Counted from the first letter of the stretch, positions 1 to 9,130 are shown. The stretch is DNA of 64,000 nucleotides from Chloroflexi bacterium TSY (GCA_019217005.1 JAHBNG010000029.1:1-64000); one strand, 5' to 3'. Made by a program: numbers and translations. Notes: generated from the sequence alone by a model not told the origin.

Positions 1-667
1 GAGCTAGTTTAACACCTTCTCGCGTATATTTTATTTTTTGGATTGGCCTTAATGGTCATCACGGCCTATCCGCTCTCGCTCGATGGGATTCACATGCCGG
101 GCCGGACGGTCTTCAAAATGATCATGCTCTTTGGCATGATGTTTAGTGGCGGGCTGATCCCGCTCTTTCTGGCGCTACGCAATCTGGGGCTGTTGAACTC
201 ATTCTGGGTGCTGATTATCCCCAAGGCGCTAACATATCTTTTATGCGATCCTGATCATCAACTTTTTTCGCGGCATCCCGCAGGAACTGTACGACGCCGC
301 TGTGCTGGACGGAGCCAATCATATGCAGGTTCTATTCCGCGTCTTCCTGCCCATCTCTAAGCCTGTCATTGCGACGGTGGCGCTCTTCTCGGCGGTTGAG
401 CATTGGAATTCCTGGTTTGACGGCGTGATTTTCCTCAATGAATCGAGTAAGTGGCCGCTGCAGAGCTACCTTTATAATCGGGTGATCTCGCGCACGCTCC
501 AATGGCAGACATCGGGCGGCGCGGAGCGGGCTGGCCAGTCGTTTTTAGAAGCCACACCAGAGGGGCTGGCAACCACAATGGTGCTGATTGCAGCCATTCT
601 TCCCATTTTGCTCGTCTATCCGCTGCTACAGCGCTATTTTGTGCGTGGGCTGACGCTGGGGCTGTGA
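1..667 (+). pseudogene. Carbohydrate ABC transporter permease (LplC/MalG type), truncated and frameshifted
   Basis: The two reading frames together spell the C-terminal two thirds of an inner-membrane sugar ABC permease of the LplC/MalG type. The first part (about 13-240) has the family signature MMFSGGLIPLF followed by LGLLNSFWVLIIP. The second part (about 242-667) continues with the EAA-loop region ELYDAAVLDGANHMQVLF and ends YFVRGLTLGL, a normal C-terminus. The frame changes by one base near 236-242, and a TAA at 10-12 closes the frame upstream, so the N-terminal membrane segments are missing or lie in another frame outside the window. No substrate-binding protein or ATPase gene is visible nearby. 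The frameshift could be an assembly error, but the closed 5' end argues for a remnant. Confidence 0.75.
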
Positions 668-725
668 AGAAGTAACGCTCCCGTAGATCGATAAGCTCGT
701 GTGGCATAACAAAGGAGGCGGCATA

Positions 726-1826
726 ATGAGGATTGTGCCAATGCAGAGAATCAGCAGGGACCAGTTGGCAAAGGATCTGCGTCGACTCGGCGTGCGCGAA
801 GGCGACTGCGTCATGCTCCACAGCTCACTTAGCCGACTGGGCTATGTGGACGGAGGCGCGGAGACGGTGATCGACTCCTTCCTGGATGCCTTGGGTCCTT
901 CCGGAACGCTGATCACCCCGGCGTTCACCGAAGGTGCTTGGGCAGAGCATCTCGCCATGCCCGACTGCCGCGCCGTATGTCCTCAGACGTTCTGCCCGAG
1001 CCAGTCGGTCAGTCACGAGGGCGCCATTCCCAACGTGTCGCTGCAGCGTCCAGGACGGTTGCGAAGCTGTCACCCGACCCATTCCTGGGTGGCCAATGGT
1101 GCTCGGGCCAAGGAGGTGCTGAGGAACAACGTCCATTCGCCGACCCCGTGTGGCCGCGGCAATCCGTTCGAAGCATTGTGTGATCTGGATGGTTGCATCG
1201 TCACGCTCGGCGTCGGTGTGAACACGATCACGTTGTGGCACTACTTCGAGGATCTGCTGGACGTCCCATACTGCGGGCACTTTCACGAGAAAGAGCGGCA
1301 CCTCTCGTACTGCACGGCCGGTCGGAGAATCCAGTACGAGTTTCCGGGCATTATGCAGGAGGTCGTCCACGCCTCGGGAATCATGACCCGTGGTCGAGTT
1401 GGCCAAAGCGAGTCTGGCCTCATCCGGGCACGGACGTTCCGCAGCTTCCTGGCCACGATCTTGACGAGCGATCCATACTGTCTGATTGTCCGCCCGCCGG
1501 ACAGACATTCGGATGACTTCGCGGTGGACGCCCTCGGAAAGGCAGCCGGGATGCTTCGCGCCTGGCGCAGTAGCCCGCGCAAGAACCCCGATCCGATCGA
1601 GTGGTATCCAGGAGAGGACAACGCGGTGGTACGGGAGGACTGTCCGGCATTTGCGGGGTACCACGATGCGGCTGGCCAGCGCCACGCCCTCTGCCGAGCG
1701 AACGACCGGCACCTTGATCTGTTCCGTCACGGTGAACTCTTTGGTCGCCACGGGAAGACGACTTGCGGGCGTTGCCCGTGGCACCACCAGTATCCTCGCG
1801 TATCCCCTGCTTCCGCTGACGGCTGA
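726..1826 (+). CDS. AAC(3)-family aminoglycoside N-acetyltransferase-like protein with an odd C-terminal extension
   Basis: The first ~265 residues match the antibiotic N-acetyltransferase (AAC(3)/YokD) family, which transfers acetyl from acetyl-CoA to an amine. Visible signatures are LGVREGDCVMLHSSLSRLGY (residues ~20-40), CHPTHSWVANG (~120), a TPCGRGNPF segment (~143) and LGVGVNTITLWHYFEDLLDVPY. The ATG at 726 follows AAGGAGG by a good spacing and is preferred over the in-frame start at 699. The family is usually 260-290 residues; this frame runs to 367. The last ~70 residues look out of frame. Another frame (about 1660-1929) reads more protein-like, so a second gene fragment may be fused downstream after a frameshift. 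Many family members have no demonstrated antibiotic role, so a resistance function is not claimed. Confidence 0.75.
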   Translation: MRIVPMQRISRDQLAKDLRRLGVREGDCVMLHSSLSRLGYVDGGAETVIDSFLDALGPSGTLITPAFTEGAWAEHLAMPDCRAVCPQTFCPSQSVSHEGAIPNVSLQRPGRLRSCHPTHSWVANGARAKEVLRNNVHSPTPCGRGNPFEALCDLDGCIVTLGVGVNTITLWHYFEDLLDVPYCGHFHEKERHLSYCTAGRRIQYEFPGIMQEVVHASGIMTRGRVGQSESGLIRARTFRSFLATILTSDPYCLIVRPPDRHSDDFAVDALGKAAGMLRAWRSSPRKNPDPIEWYPGEDNAVVREDCPAFAGYHDAAGQRHALCRANDRHLDLFRHGELFGRHGKTTCGRCPWHHQYPRVSPASADG

Positions 1827-2139
1827 CCACGAATCGCTTTGTCGGCTACTGGCGCTTTCGACGGGACTTCCCAATTTCAGCGCCGATTTCAGCTCCCGCA
1901 TGTTCGCCCAGGATTCGAGAAGTGTTTGAAGCAATATTTTGAAGGGCAAAGTGGCCACACCTCACGATGAGGAGGGCTCGAGGTGCACACGCCAAACGTC
2001 AGGTGTTTTAAATGTGTAGCGAACGTTTGCCAATTGTCTATTTCACCTTTGGTAATCCCCTCTATTGACACATTCCGCCATACACTTGTCCGTAGAAATC
2101 GGCCAACAATTCGTCAGAGCGCGTCAGGGGAACTTGGAT

Positions 2140-2634
2140 TTAAGCAAGTACATATCGCTGAATGCCTTCAACCCGATCAAAATCGCTATCTAGGCTAACC
2201 AGCGCAGTATATCCTACTTTTTGCATGGCAGCCAAGTGTAGCGAATCGCGCGGGAGAAGGTAATATTGAGCGCAATTTTGGTGCATAGCAGTTAAATCAG
2301 CAATTGTAATGTCAAGCACAATCAAATTGGATAGAAGCTGAAATTGTGTCAACTGTGTTTCTACTTCTGAATAGAATTCTGCAACCATGCCTTGACGATT
2401 CTGACGCAACTGATCTAGGGGTGACTTGCCATATTTATCCCGAATTAAAACCAAGAGCATCCGGTAGGCAAGCTCATCGAACGTTAATGCTGCTGTGTAA
2501 GCTTGGAATTCTCCTGCCTCAATTGACTTGAATAAACTGCGCGCAACCTCGTCGCTTGCGCGTAGAACAGCGTGGAATATCATCGTGTCCAGATACAGGC
2601 TATCACCTTGAAAACTGCTAACTGGCTGGCTCAT
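2140..2634 (-). CDS. PIN-domain toxin (VapC-like ribonuclease)
   Basis: A ~164-residue PIN-domain protein, the nuclease fold of VapC toxins that cleave RNA with Mg2+. The N-terminus has LYLDTMIFHAVL with the first conserved Asp, the middle has an Ala/Leu-rich helical part with FDELAYRML, and the C-terminus has LPRDSLHLAAM followed by LVSLDSDFDRV, giving the later acidic residues. The ATG at 2634 is chosen because the reading frame upstream of it runs through the preceding gene; it overlaps that gene by 17 bp, as expected for translational coupling. It is the second gene of a toxin-antitoxin pair. The gene appears intact. Confidence 0.8.
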   Translation of the reverse strand: MSQPVSSFQGDSLYLDTMIFHAVLRASDEVARSLFKSIEAGEFQAYTAALTFDELAYRMLLVLIRDKYGKSPLDQLRQNRQGMVAEFYSEVETQLTQFQLLSNLIVLDITIADLTAMHQNCAQYYLLPRDSLHLAAMQKVGYTALVSLDSDFDRVEGIQRYVLA

Positions 2635-2866
2635 CACTAAATATATCCATATAGATATCTTTGTCGTATGCTTGAAGTTCTTCCGGAGTTCCTTGTCCAA
2701 GTGAACCCCAAAGACCATCTACAACGCTTTCAGTTGGTTTATGTTGAGTGATTAGAATCGCCTGACGTATTGCTTGTAACTCGCTCATAATTGCATCAAG
2801 CCGAGTTAGAATCAGTTCAGTTGTGAGCGGTGTATCTGACGGTTGCTGAATAGAATTGATAGCCAT
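2618..2866 (-). CDS. Putative antitoxin partner of the PIN toxin
   Basis: An 82-residue acidic protein encoded immediately upstream of, and overlapping by 17 bp, the PIN-domain gene. It has a helical central segment (TRLDAIMSELQAIRQAIL, residues ~21-38) and an acidic C-terminal tail with DKDIYMDIFSDEP, typical of an antitoxin that wraps a PIN toxin. A purine-rich AGGAGCAA precedes the ATG. I do not recognise a named DNA-binding fold. The antitoxin call rests on position, size and coupling rather than on a motif. Confidence 0.65.
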   Translation of the reverse strand: MAINSIQQPSDTPLTTELILTRLDAIMSELQAIRQAILITQHKPTESVVDGLWGSLGQGTPEELQAYDKDIYMDIFSDEPAS

Positions 2867-3061
2867 AAACCATTGCTCCTAAATCGTAATAATCATTCCG
2901 GCAACTGCCTTTAGTATAACACCCTACAAATCGATGCTCAACAACTGTTCATCCAGCGTAACCGCATCGCGCGGACATAAATTCTAGGCCCGCTACTGGG
3001 AACGGCTGCCCAATCTAAAAACGAAAACCCATGAATGTTTTTGAGAAACAAGGAAGGAATT

Positions 3062-3215
3062 ATGAAAACGGTAGATGTAGAAACCACCCTGGCCCATCAT
3101 GACCCTGATCACTGCTGCAATCAAGGCAGTCTCATCCAGTTAGCCAATGGGGAGCTGCTGCTAGGCTTCAATGAAGAGCGCAGTCCTACGCACGCCGATA
3201 GCGGCCAATCTTGTG
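3062..3215 (+). pseudogene. N-terminal fragment of a sialidase-like (BNR repeat) protein
   Basis: Starts with a good ribosome site (GGAAGGAATT) and an ATG at 3062. The encoded segment carries NQGSLIQLANGELLLGFNEE and then HADSGQSC, which resembles the first blade of bacterial sialidase/BNR-repeat proteins. The similarity stops near 3215, where the sequence joins the start of an oppositely oriented oxidoreductase gene. Only about 50 residues of a protein that is normally 350-400 residues long remain. A C-terminal fragment of the same kind of protein lies at 17263-17568. Confidence 0.5.
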
Positions 3216-3317
3216 TGCTATGGCTATCAGGCTCATGCGTGGCTCGGCGGCAATCATCTCAAAGTGACTGCGAGCGTGTCTACCGCAGCCTATCAAGCCA
3301 ACTTTAAGGTCTGTCAT
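3213..3317 (-). pseudogene. N-terminal fragment of a Gfo/Idh/MocA-type oxidoreductase
   Basis: The minus strand from 3317 reads MTDLKVGLIGCGRHARSHF and then MIAAEPRMSLIAIAH, the Rossmann start of the Gfo/Idh/MocA sugar oxidoreductase family (GxGxxA/G-type nucleotide loop IGCGRHARSH). After ~35 residues it runs into the sialidase-like fragment. The two genes point at each other and both have lost everything past the junction, so this is a deletion or recombination joint. Confidence 0.6.
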
Positions 3318-3554
3318 AAATGCTTTCCTTTCATTACAATCGCTTGTGAAATAAGTACAGAAACTTAGGATATCGGCAGATGCAGATACGAAGGTTATCA
3401 CAGTATCAGGAATGAAATTAATGTAGCCGCACGCTCTTCGCCCTCAATACCACAGCTTCTATTTTACTGTTACGCTTAAATATGGACTATGCCCCAATAA
3501 GACCAGCAATTAAGCCGGTTACCACAATAATTGCAATGTTTGCAGCTATTCCTA

Positions 3555-3854
3555 TTATTCAGACGCCCAATTCTTGTCCATCTCGCCAACGACCTCTTCA
3601 TCTATGTAGCAATACACCCAATTTTCGTGTTCCTCAAAAGATTGAATAAGTGGGTGGCCCGTTTGGTGGTAATGAGCTGTAGCATGTTGACCGGGCGAAT
3701 CTTCGCAGCAGCCTACATATCCACAAGTGCGACAGATGCGCAAATGAACCCACCATTTTTCCTCTTGTAAGCATTCTTCGCAGCCTGTACTACTTGGGAT
3801 AACGTCACGAATTTTCCTTTGTATGAGGACATGTTGTAGCGGCTCCCTGAACAT
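3555..3854 (-). CDS. UBP-type zinc-finger protein
   Basis: A ~99-residue stand-alone zf-UBP domain. The metal ligands are visible in order: CEECLQ, CRTCGYVGCCEDSPGQHATAHYHQTGHPLI, then a closing acidic tail with WVYCYIDEEVV. In eukaryotes this domain binds ubiquitin tails; the role of the short bacterial versions is unknown. The ATG at 3854 is chosen over a TTG at 3872; with it the gene overlaps the 3' end of the upstream ltrA-like gene by about 50 bp, so the two are probably cotranscribed. Confidence 0.8.
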   Translation of the reverse strand: MFREPLQHVLIQRKIRDVIPSSTGCEECLQEEKWWVHLRICRTCGYVGCCEDSPGQHATAHYHQTGHPLIQSFEEHENWVYCYIDEEVVGEMDKNWASE

Positions 3855-5067
3855 TGGAAGGAACCTCAACAAAGGAAAGTTCTTCGTATTCTGGATCCAC
3901 GAAAAGAAGCTCTAGCACAACTGGCGCCGCAACCAACAAAAGCAACGACGCAAAGAACCACACCGGTGACAGATTGGGCGCAACCCAGCCCAAGCCAAGC
4001 ACCGCGATGGCAGAAATCCAGTTTGCAGCATCGAGTAGCCACATTCTCTCTTTTTCGTCGCGCGACACGTCGAAGGTCCACCCGACAATGGCGATTGCAA
4101 TAAGGAAGAGACCTACCCCGCCGCTGATCAGCCAGTAGACGGGTGTAGGCAACGGGGCACGACCAACTTCGTAGGCATGCAGTAGTCCAGCACCAATTGC
4201 GGTGATGCTAAAGATAAGCGGCAGGTGTAGATATCCCCAAAAGAAACGTGCCCAGATCGACTCATGAATTCGCTTGTCTGCTACTTGATCAAAATAGATC
4301 CACCACAACAGAAAGGCAAGCAGCAGCCCCAGAAAGCCGTCGACGATCAGCAGTGGCGTCAGGTAATGACTTGCTTTCGACGTACCCTCGATGACGCCTG
4401 CGATTGGCTCGCGCAGTACCAGAATTACGAAAACGCCAAAGCGTTCGGGCAGATGACTGGTGGTCAGCGCAGGGAGCTTTGCTTGTGCACGAACCGTTGT
4501 CAGCGGGGTGAGGATATCGAACGCGAGGCCAGCAGTCCAGAAGTAAAAGCGGAGTGGGGGCGGTAGAAAAATAGAGATTGTCCACAAAATTGCCGACATG
4601 GAAAAGCCAATCACAAAACGGTTGGTCATCGTTCGAGCGGGGGGATTGTGCTTGCCAGCCCGCCACCACAGGTAGATACTAATCGCCCGTGCAAAGACAA
4701 ATGAGAGCGCAAAGCCAACCGTCCCTTCATTTAACCCGCCGTGTACATGAAAGCCCATACCCGCAACGCTAACCATGATCAAAAAGGTGAAAATTCGATG
4801 CGCCAGATCGTCGGTTTCGTAGCGATCGTTGTAGTAGGTGCTGCCAATCCAGACCCACCACATCGCCAAAAACATTAACACAAAACCACCAACCGCAGAC
4901 CACGAAGGGTCGCCGCCAAGCGAGTGCGCAAGTTCGGCTACAAAAACCACGAAGACCAGATCGAAAAACAGCTCAAGCCAGGTCGCCTTGCGGTCTATGT
5001 CTAATTCCTCATCGGCGCGCATCCGCGGCACGCGCCACCACTGACTAAGTCGATTTTGAACGGTCAT
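3805..5067 (-). CDS. ltrA: Low temperature requirement A (LtrA) family membrane protein
   Basis: A 420-residue polytopic membrane protein. The N-terminus carries the LtrA signature: a charged start, then WLELFFDLVFVVFVAELAH, followed by about ten hydrophobic segments and conserved FGVFVILVLREPIAGVI near residue 215. LtrA proteins are found widely; their biochemical function is not established, although the name comes from a Listeria low-temperature growth phenotype. The length fits the family and no break is seen. The start at 5067 is ATG, followed by a short cytoplasmic N-terminus. It overlaps the downstream UBP zinc-finger gene. Confidence 0.88.
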   Translation of the reverse strand: MTVQNRLSQWWRVPRMRADEELDIDRKATWLELFFDLVFVVFVAELAHSLGGDPSWSAVGGFVLMFLAMWWVWIGSTYYNDRYETDDLAHRIFTFLIMVSVAGMGFHVHGGLNEGTVGFALSFVFARAISIYLWWRAGKHNPPARTMTNRFVIGFSMSAILWTISIFLPPPLRFYFWTAGLAFDILTPLTTVRAQAKLPALTTSHLPERFGVFVILVLREPIAGVIEGTSKASHYLTPLLIVDGFLGLLLAFLLWWIYFDQVADKRIHESIWARFFWGYLHLPLIFSITAIGAGLLHAYEVGRAPLPTPVYWLISGGVGLFLIAIAIVGWTFDVSRDEKERMWLLDAANWISAIAVLGLGWVAPNLSPVWFFASLLLLVAAPVVLELLFVDPEYEELSFVEVPSNVQGAATTCPHTKENS

Positions 5068-5497
5068 TTACTCAGATTCTCCTTATTCATCTCCTACGCC
5101 ATCACTCCGTTCATCCGGCATCCACAAAGAAGCGCGAATTCATCTGCCAGAGCCAGCCATGGGATCTAGTCTAGCGCACGGATTTGGTTGGCTGTTTTAG
5201 CGCTTTGTGTTGCTTTCCAAAGCCAACAAATGTCGACCGGTTGCGTTGTAGACTGATTGCCCTTATTCCTCGAGCTTTTTTACAAGGTAGCTATAGCACG
5301 GAATGTAAAGTTTGCTGTTGGAGTTCATCAAACATAACCGAAAAACAGATAGGGCACATCATATATGATGCGCTCTAGCAATAAGTCGCTCAAAGTTTAC
5401 TCAGGTGATCTATTTCTGACAAACTTGTGGCAGTTGGTTGGTAAAATGTAATCATTACGAATAGTAGCCATCGTGTGAATAATTTGGATTTTCCAGT
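5068..5497. other. Intergenic stretch without recognised gene
   Basis: About 430 bp upstream of the ltrA-like gene and downstream of the VWA-family remnant. Reading frames here are short and look like nothing known. It may hold the ltrA promoter; no clear -10/-35 or terminator was identified. Confidence 0.4.
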
Positions 5498-6145
5498 TTA
5501 TCCCTGCTCCACCAACCTTGAAGCCCACTCAACCAACCCCATAAACTCTCTCACATCTTCATCCTGCTCCAACATCCCGCCAACACGATTAACTTCCTCC
5601 AGAACGGCAGCCATTGAACTGTTTTGCGCCCAGTAACTCTCTTTCAAAATTTCGGCGTATTCGGCGACCAAGACATTCATCTGGAAGCGGGCAGACGCTT
5701 CGCCGAAGGAAGGAGCTAAATCTTCGGTGAAGAATTCTTCGGCCAGTTCGTTCACTTCGTGGGTATCTGGGTTTTCCCAACGGATGAATGCTATAGCGAT
5801 ATGACCTTGCGCATTGGGAATAAGCTTGATTTCGTACAACGCGGTGACGTTGTGTCCTGCGCCAATTTCACCAGCATCCACATTGTCGTTGCGGAAATCA
5901 TCATCAGCGACATCGCGGTTTTCAAAGCCAACCAGGCGATAGCTTTCAACCACCTCTTTATTGAAGTCAACCTGCACCTTGGCATCTTTGCCGATCACTT
6001 GCAGGGTGCTGCTCAAATCGTGGATGAAGAGTTTCTCGGCTTCGTCGATGGTATCGACATAAGCGTAGAAGCCATCGCCACCGTCGGCTAATTGCTCCAT
6101 TAAATGGTCATTGTAGTTCCCAAGACAACCGACAAAACGTAACGC
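5498..6145 (-). pseudogene. C-terminal half of a von Willebrand factor A domain protein (YfbK-like)
   Basis: The frame carries GNYNDHLMEQLADGGDGFYAYVD, split here only by the candidate ATG, then a segment with IGKDAKVQVDFN, SYRLVGFENR and GEIGAGHNVTALYEI. This is the region following the VWA domain in YfbK-like proteins and includes part of the DUF3520-like C-terminus. The frame stays open upstream of the ATG at 6100 for ~15 codons of VWA-like sequence and then loses similarity, so the MIDAS-containing N-terminal VWA domain is missing. The C-terminus looks complete. It is probably a 5'-deleted remnant. Confidence 0.65.
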
Positions 6146-6287
6146 TGACTGGGAAACTGTTGGTTACAGGAGGGCAAAATGAGCTGTTATTCGCCTATTC
6201 GCACATTCGTCTATTTTCAAAGGAGATGTTGGTCAATTGGGCATGGCAGTGGGCAGATCAACACATCTTCTATAATAAAGTGTTATT

Positions 6288-6868
6288 TCAATGATGTAGA
6301 CAACCTTTCGCATTCTCGCCGGAGCGAACATAATCGGGATTAGCCCCATATTTTGAAGGAGCGATAAAGCCGGGAATCTGCATAGAGATGTTGTTGTTTT
6401 CCTCTGTCACTCTACAGATTTGGATATGACCATCTTGTTGGTCGTAGCGTCGCCCAGCTTCGGCAAAATGGTCATTGACGACGCGCCCCACGGTTAAAGC
6501 AACACCCAATTCATCGGCCAGTTCAACAGTCAGACTCAGTAGATCCAAATTTCAGGTTTTGAGAGAGAATTCTGGCTAAACAGTTGACATAAATACAAAT
6601 TTGCCGGTCGATATCTAGTTTTTGCGTTAGATTTGGGCGATTTTCAGATATGAAATAGGTTGTTTTCTGTAACCGAAATCTGAATAAATGACTCCAAAAT
6701 CCCTGCAATCTCGACTGAAAATAGCCAAAAACGCCAAATTTGGATCTACTGAGACTCATATCCTTGACCCCAATCTCTAGGGTGCAGGAGTTATCGTAGC
6801 TGTGATCGAACAAGAAGGGCATAAACTGTTCCGATGCGACGCTGTTTCCTTTTGATGCCTGAATTTAG
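6288..6868 (-). pseudogene. C-terminal part of a 3-hydroxyisobutyrate dehydrogenase-type oxidoreductase, split by a miniature element
   Basis: Joining the minus-strand frame on both sides of the 215 bp insertion gives QASKGNSVASEQF ... CTLEIGVKDMSLTVELADEL ... GRVVNDHF ... . This is the helical C-terminal domain of beta-hydroxyacid dehydrogenases (6-phosphogluconate dehydrogenase superfamily), including the conserved K in GVKD. The frame is restored exactly when the insertion and one 5 bp duplicate (AGACT on the plus strand) are removed. The N-terminal NAD domain is absent, so the gene was already truncated near 6868, where another miniature element sits. Confidence 0.7.
6537..6751. mobile_element. 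Miniature element A, copy 1 (215 bp)
   Basis: A 215 bp non-coding element with perfect terminal inverted repeats CAGTAGATCCAAATTT and its complement, flanked on both sides by the 5 bp duplication AGACT (6532-6536 and 6752-6756). It interrupts an oxidoreductase remnant. By eye its sequence is identical, in reverse orientation, to 54536-54750. No transposase is encoded, so it would need a helper in trans. Confidence 0.85.
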
Positions 6869-7023
6869 GGGGTGGTTCATTTTAGGCGGACAATTAGGTT
6901 TACATTTTTGCAAAGAGAAAAGATGTTTATATTTTCTACTTTGAGCCATGCTCAGGCAGAAAATGACCTCATATAGATTTTTGTCTATGTATCAAAAGTG
7001 TAAACCTAATTCTGAACCACCCC
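6869..7023. mobile_element. Miniature element B, copy 1 (155 bp)
   Basis: A 155 bp element beginning GGGGTGGTTCATTTTAGG and ending TGAACCACCCC, flanked by an exact 8 bp duplication GAATTTAG (6861-6868 and 7024-7031). A second inverted block, TTAGGTTTACA / TGTAAACCTAA, lies inside each end. Near-identical copies occur at 12760 and 21600 in the same orientation. It has no plausible coding capacity. Confidence 0.85.
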
Positions 7024-7074
7024 GAATTTAGTTGTCATTATTGTGTCCTTTCTGATATTTGTTTAAATTCTTTA

Positions 7075-8178
7075 TTAAGGGATTAGAACAAGCTTGCCCA
7101 CATGCTGCTTCTCCAAAAAATCGGCCTGAGCCTGATGAATGTCAGTAAGCGGGTAGGTTTCAGCCAGCAAGGGGCGTATTTCATTATTTTCGACATAATG
7201 GAGCAAATCAGGAAAAACATTGGTTTCGGTGATGGTTGAGCCGATGAGTTCCCAATCGTTGAGGTAGAGATGGCTGATATCAAGCTCAACCCGTTTGCCC
7301 CCGATAGCCCCGGATGTTACATATCGTCCCCCCTTGGCCAAAACGGTCATCAATTGATCAAAAACTGGCCCACCCACCACATCAGCAGCGACCGACACTT
7401 TATCCGAATCGGTGACCGAGCGAATAACCTGCCCCCAATCATCCTGCCCCCGTCGAATAACAGCATCAGGGCCAATGGCCTTGACCTGGCTAGCTTTGGC
7501 CTGGTTGGTTAAGGCAATAACTGTGGCTCCGCGTCGCTTTGCCAATTGAATCAGGGCCGAGCCAACACCCCCAGATGCACCGGTCACCAGAACCGTATCA
7601 TCAGCTGAGACTCTGGCCCGACCAAGCATATTTTCGGCGGTGGTGTACGAGCAGGAGAGGGTGGCTAATTCGGCATCGCTCCATTCGGAGGATATACGGC
7701 CCAGATTGGTGATGGGCAGGACGACATATTCAGCAAAACCGCCATCACATTCACTACCAATGTAACCGGTTTTGTCCCGATTCATCGGCTGCGACCAGTC
7801 GCGCAACCAATTGTCACTCATCACTCGGGCATTAAGCCAGTCATCGTCTACCCCCTCACCCAGTTCCACCACATGCCCGACTGTATCAGCACCTTGAATT
7901 CGGGGGAAGGAGATGGTACTGCTTCCCCAACTTCCTACACTGTCATCACTCACTGAGTCAAAGCCGCTCGTCCCTCCGGCATTGGTATCGCCTGCTACGG
8001 AGTCATCATACCAGCCGATGCGAGTGTTGATATCGGTATTGTTGATGCCGCAGGCCGCGACCTTGATCAGGACCGCACTAGCCTTGGGTTGGGGGACCGG
8101 CCAATCCTGGTGAATTTCCAGTTTGTCCAAGCCGCTGTGGCCAGTAAGGATAGCGGCGGTCATTGTTTTTGGAATCAT
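7075..8178 (-). CDS. Zinc-type alcohol dehydrogenase/quinone oxidoreductase-like protein (MDR superfamily)
   Basis: A 367-residue medium-chain dehydrogenase/reductase. The N-terminal GroES-like domain has VLIKVAACGINNTDINTR (residues ~38-55) and GADTVGHVVELGEGV. The Rossmann part has TVLVTGASGGVGSALIQLAK, the AxxGxG nucleotide-binding loop. It probably uses NAD(P)H to reduce or oxidise an alcohol or enone; the substrate is unknown. The first conserved Cys and the GADxxG motif favour a zinc-dependent or zinc-like subgroup. AGGAGG lies 7 bases before the ATG at 8178, which is chosen over the TTG two codons upstream. It looks intact. Confidence 0.85.
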   Translation of the reverse strand: MIPKTMTAAILTGHSGLDKLEIHQDWPVPQPKASAVLIKVAACGINNTDINTRIGWYDDSVAGDTNAGGTSGFDSVSDDSVGSWGSSTISFPRIQGADTVGHVVELGEGVDDDWLNARVMSDNWLRDWSQPMNRDKTGYIGSECDGGFAEYVVLPITNLGRISSEWSDAELATLSCSYTTAENMLGRARVSADDTVLVTGASGGVGSALIQLAKRRGATVIALTNQAKASQVKAIGPDAVIRRGQDDWGQVIRSVTDSDKVSVAADVVGGPVFDQLMTVLAKGGRYVTSGAIGGKRVELDISHLYLNDWELIGSTITETNVFPDLLHYVENNEIRPLLAETYPLTDIHQAQADFLEKQHVGKLVLIP

Positions 8179-8354
8179 TGTCAATCCTCCTATTCATAAA
8201 CGGCAATCGGATCTCCAAGCAATTGCAGATCGGGCTTTACTCCTAAGCCTGGCTCATCGCTCACTGTCCTAAATCCATTTGTATTTTTGGGGGCATTTGC
8301 GGCAAATTCAGATGTTTTTGTTTAAACCACAGAATCGGACAGAACAAGAAAACA

Positions 8355-8402
8355 GGAGATTGGGAGATAAGGAGATTATTTGCTTTCAATCTCCCAATCT
8401 CC
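8355..8402. repeat. Inverted repeat (hairpin) at the methyltransferase 3' end
   Basis: GGAGATTGGGAGAT at 8355-8368 pairs with its exact complement at 8389-8402, with a ~20 base loop. It touches the 3' end of the methyltransferase gene. A related but imperfect arrangement of GGAGATTGG / CAATCTCCCAATC blocks lies at 9062-9117, just upstream of that gene, so the gene is bracketed by related hairpins. There is no T-run, so this may be a repeat rather than a terminator. Confidence 0.6.
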
Positions 8403-9040
8403 TAATCTCTAATCTCTTCAACTTGATATACCAACACCCGAATGGTCACCTCTGGTTCGCCAATAGGGGTGGGTTGTAGTTTGTCACTGACCTCAATTAA
8501 AGACCATTGCCCGGCTGTCTCTAAGGCCGCAAACTTGTCGGGGAATTCGCCATGTTCGTATAAATCGCTGTGTAGGGTAAAGATAATGTACCCGCTTGGT
8601 TTGGTTATTCTGATCAGCTCATCAAAGCCGCTGGCGGGAGCGTGCCCTACGGTAAAGACACCAACGCTGATGACCGCATTGAAGGTGTTGGTGGGAAAAT
8701 CAAGCGGCTGGCCCAATGTGCCTTGTTGTAGCTTGGCATAAACCTCTTTCTTTCGGGCCTCAGCTAACATATCTTCTGACAAGTCCATAGCACTTAACCG
8801 ATGATATCCCAAATGGTGTAATAGCTGACCGACCAGGCCCGTGCCACACCCTGCATCCAATATGCTGGCCTCAACTGGCACAAATTTACGCAGATAATCA
8901 ACCGTTAGTTTTGGTGACATGTAACCAAATTCGTTAGTCATGTCTTGGTCATAGCTTTTGGCCCACGCCTGATAACGCTCCGCCAACTCATCATTTGAAG
9001 TGGCGTTGTAGACCCACTGCACTCTTTCTTCGGGATTCAA
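8402..9040 (-). CDS. Class I SAM-dependent methyltransferase
   Basis: A 212-residue methyltransferase. Motif I is ILDAGCGTGLVGQLLHHLG (residues ~61-79), the acidic motif II follows in LSAMDLSEDMLAEARKK, and the post-I region is DFPTNTFNAVISVGVF. The start is TTG at 9040 with AGGAG in front; a paralogue at 37581 starts with ATG at the equivalent codon, which supports this choice. Substrate is unknown. The N-terminal DELAERYQAWAKSYDQDM segment resembles the Williams-Beuren-type methyltransferase group. The gene is intact, unlike its frameshifted paralogue. Confidence 0.88.
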   Translation of the reverse strand: MNPEERVQWVYNATSNDELAERYQAWAKSYDQDMTNEFGYMSPKLTVDYLRKFVPVEASILDAGCGTGLVGQLLHHLGYHRLSAMDLSEDMLAEARKKEVYAKLQQGTLGQPLDFPTNTFNAVISVGVFTVGHAPASGFDELIRITKPSGYIIFTLHSDLYEHGEFPDKFAALETAGQWSLIEVSDKLQPTPIGEPEVTIRVLVYQVEEIRD

Positions 9041-9130
9041 AATTATGCTCCTTTCTGTATAGGAGATTGGAAGATTAGGGATTTACGCATACAATCTCCC
9101 AATCCCCCATCTCCTAATCTCTTGTGATCA

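Noticed and set aside
825..1958. 377-codon minus-strand frame opposite the acetyltransferase gene
   Set aside because: It is an antisense shadow of a GC-rich gene; the plus strand has family motifs and a ribosome site, the minus frame has neither.
8355..9117. CRISPR-like repeats (GGAGATTGGGAGATT motifs)
   Set aside because: Only two hairpin-like clusters of degenerate inverted repeats flank one gene; there is no array of spaced direct repeats.
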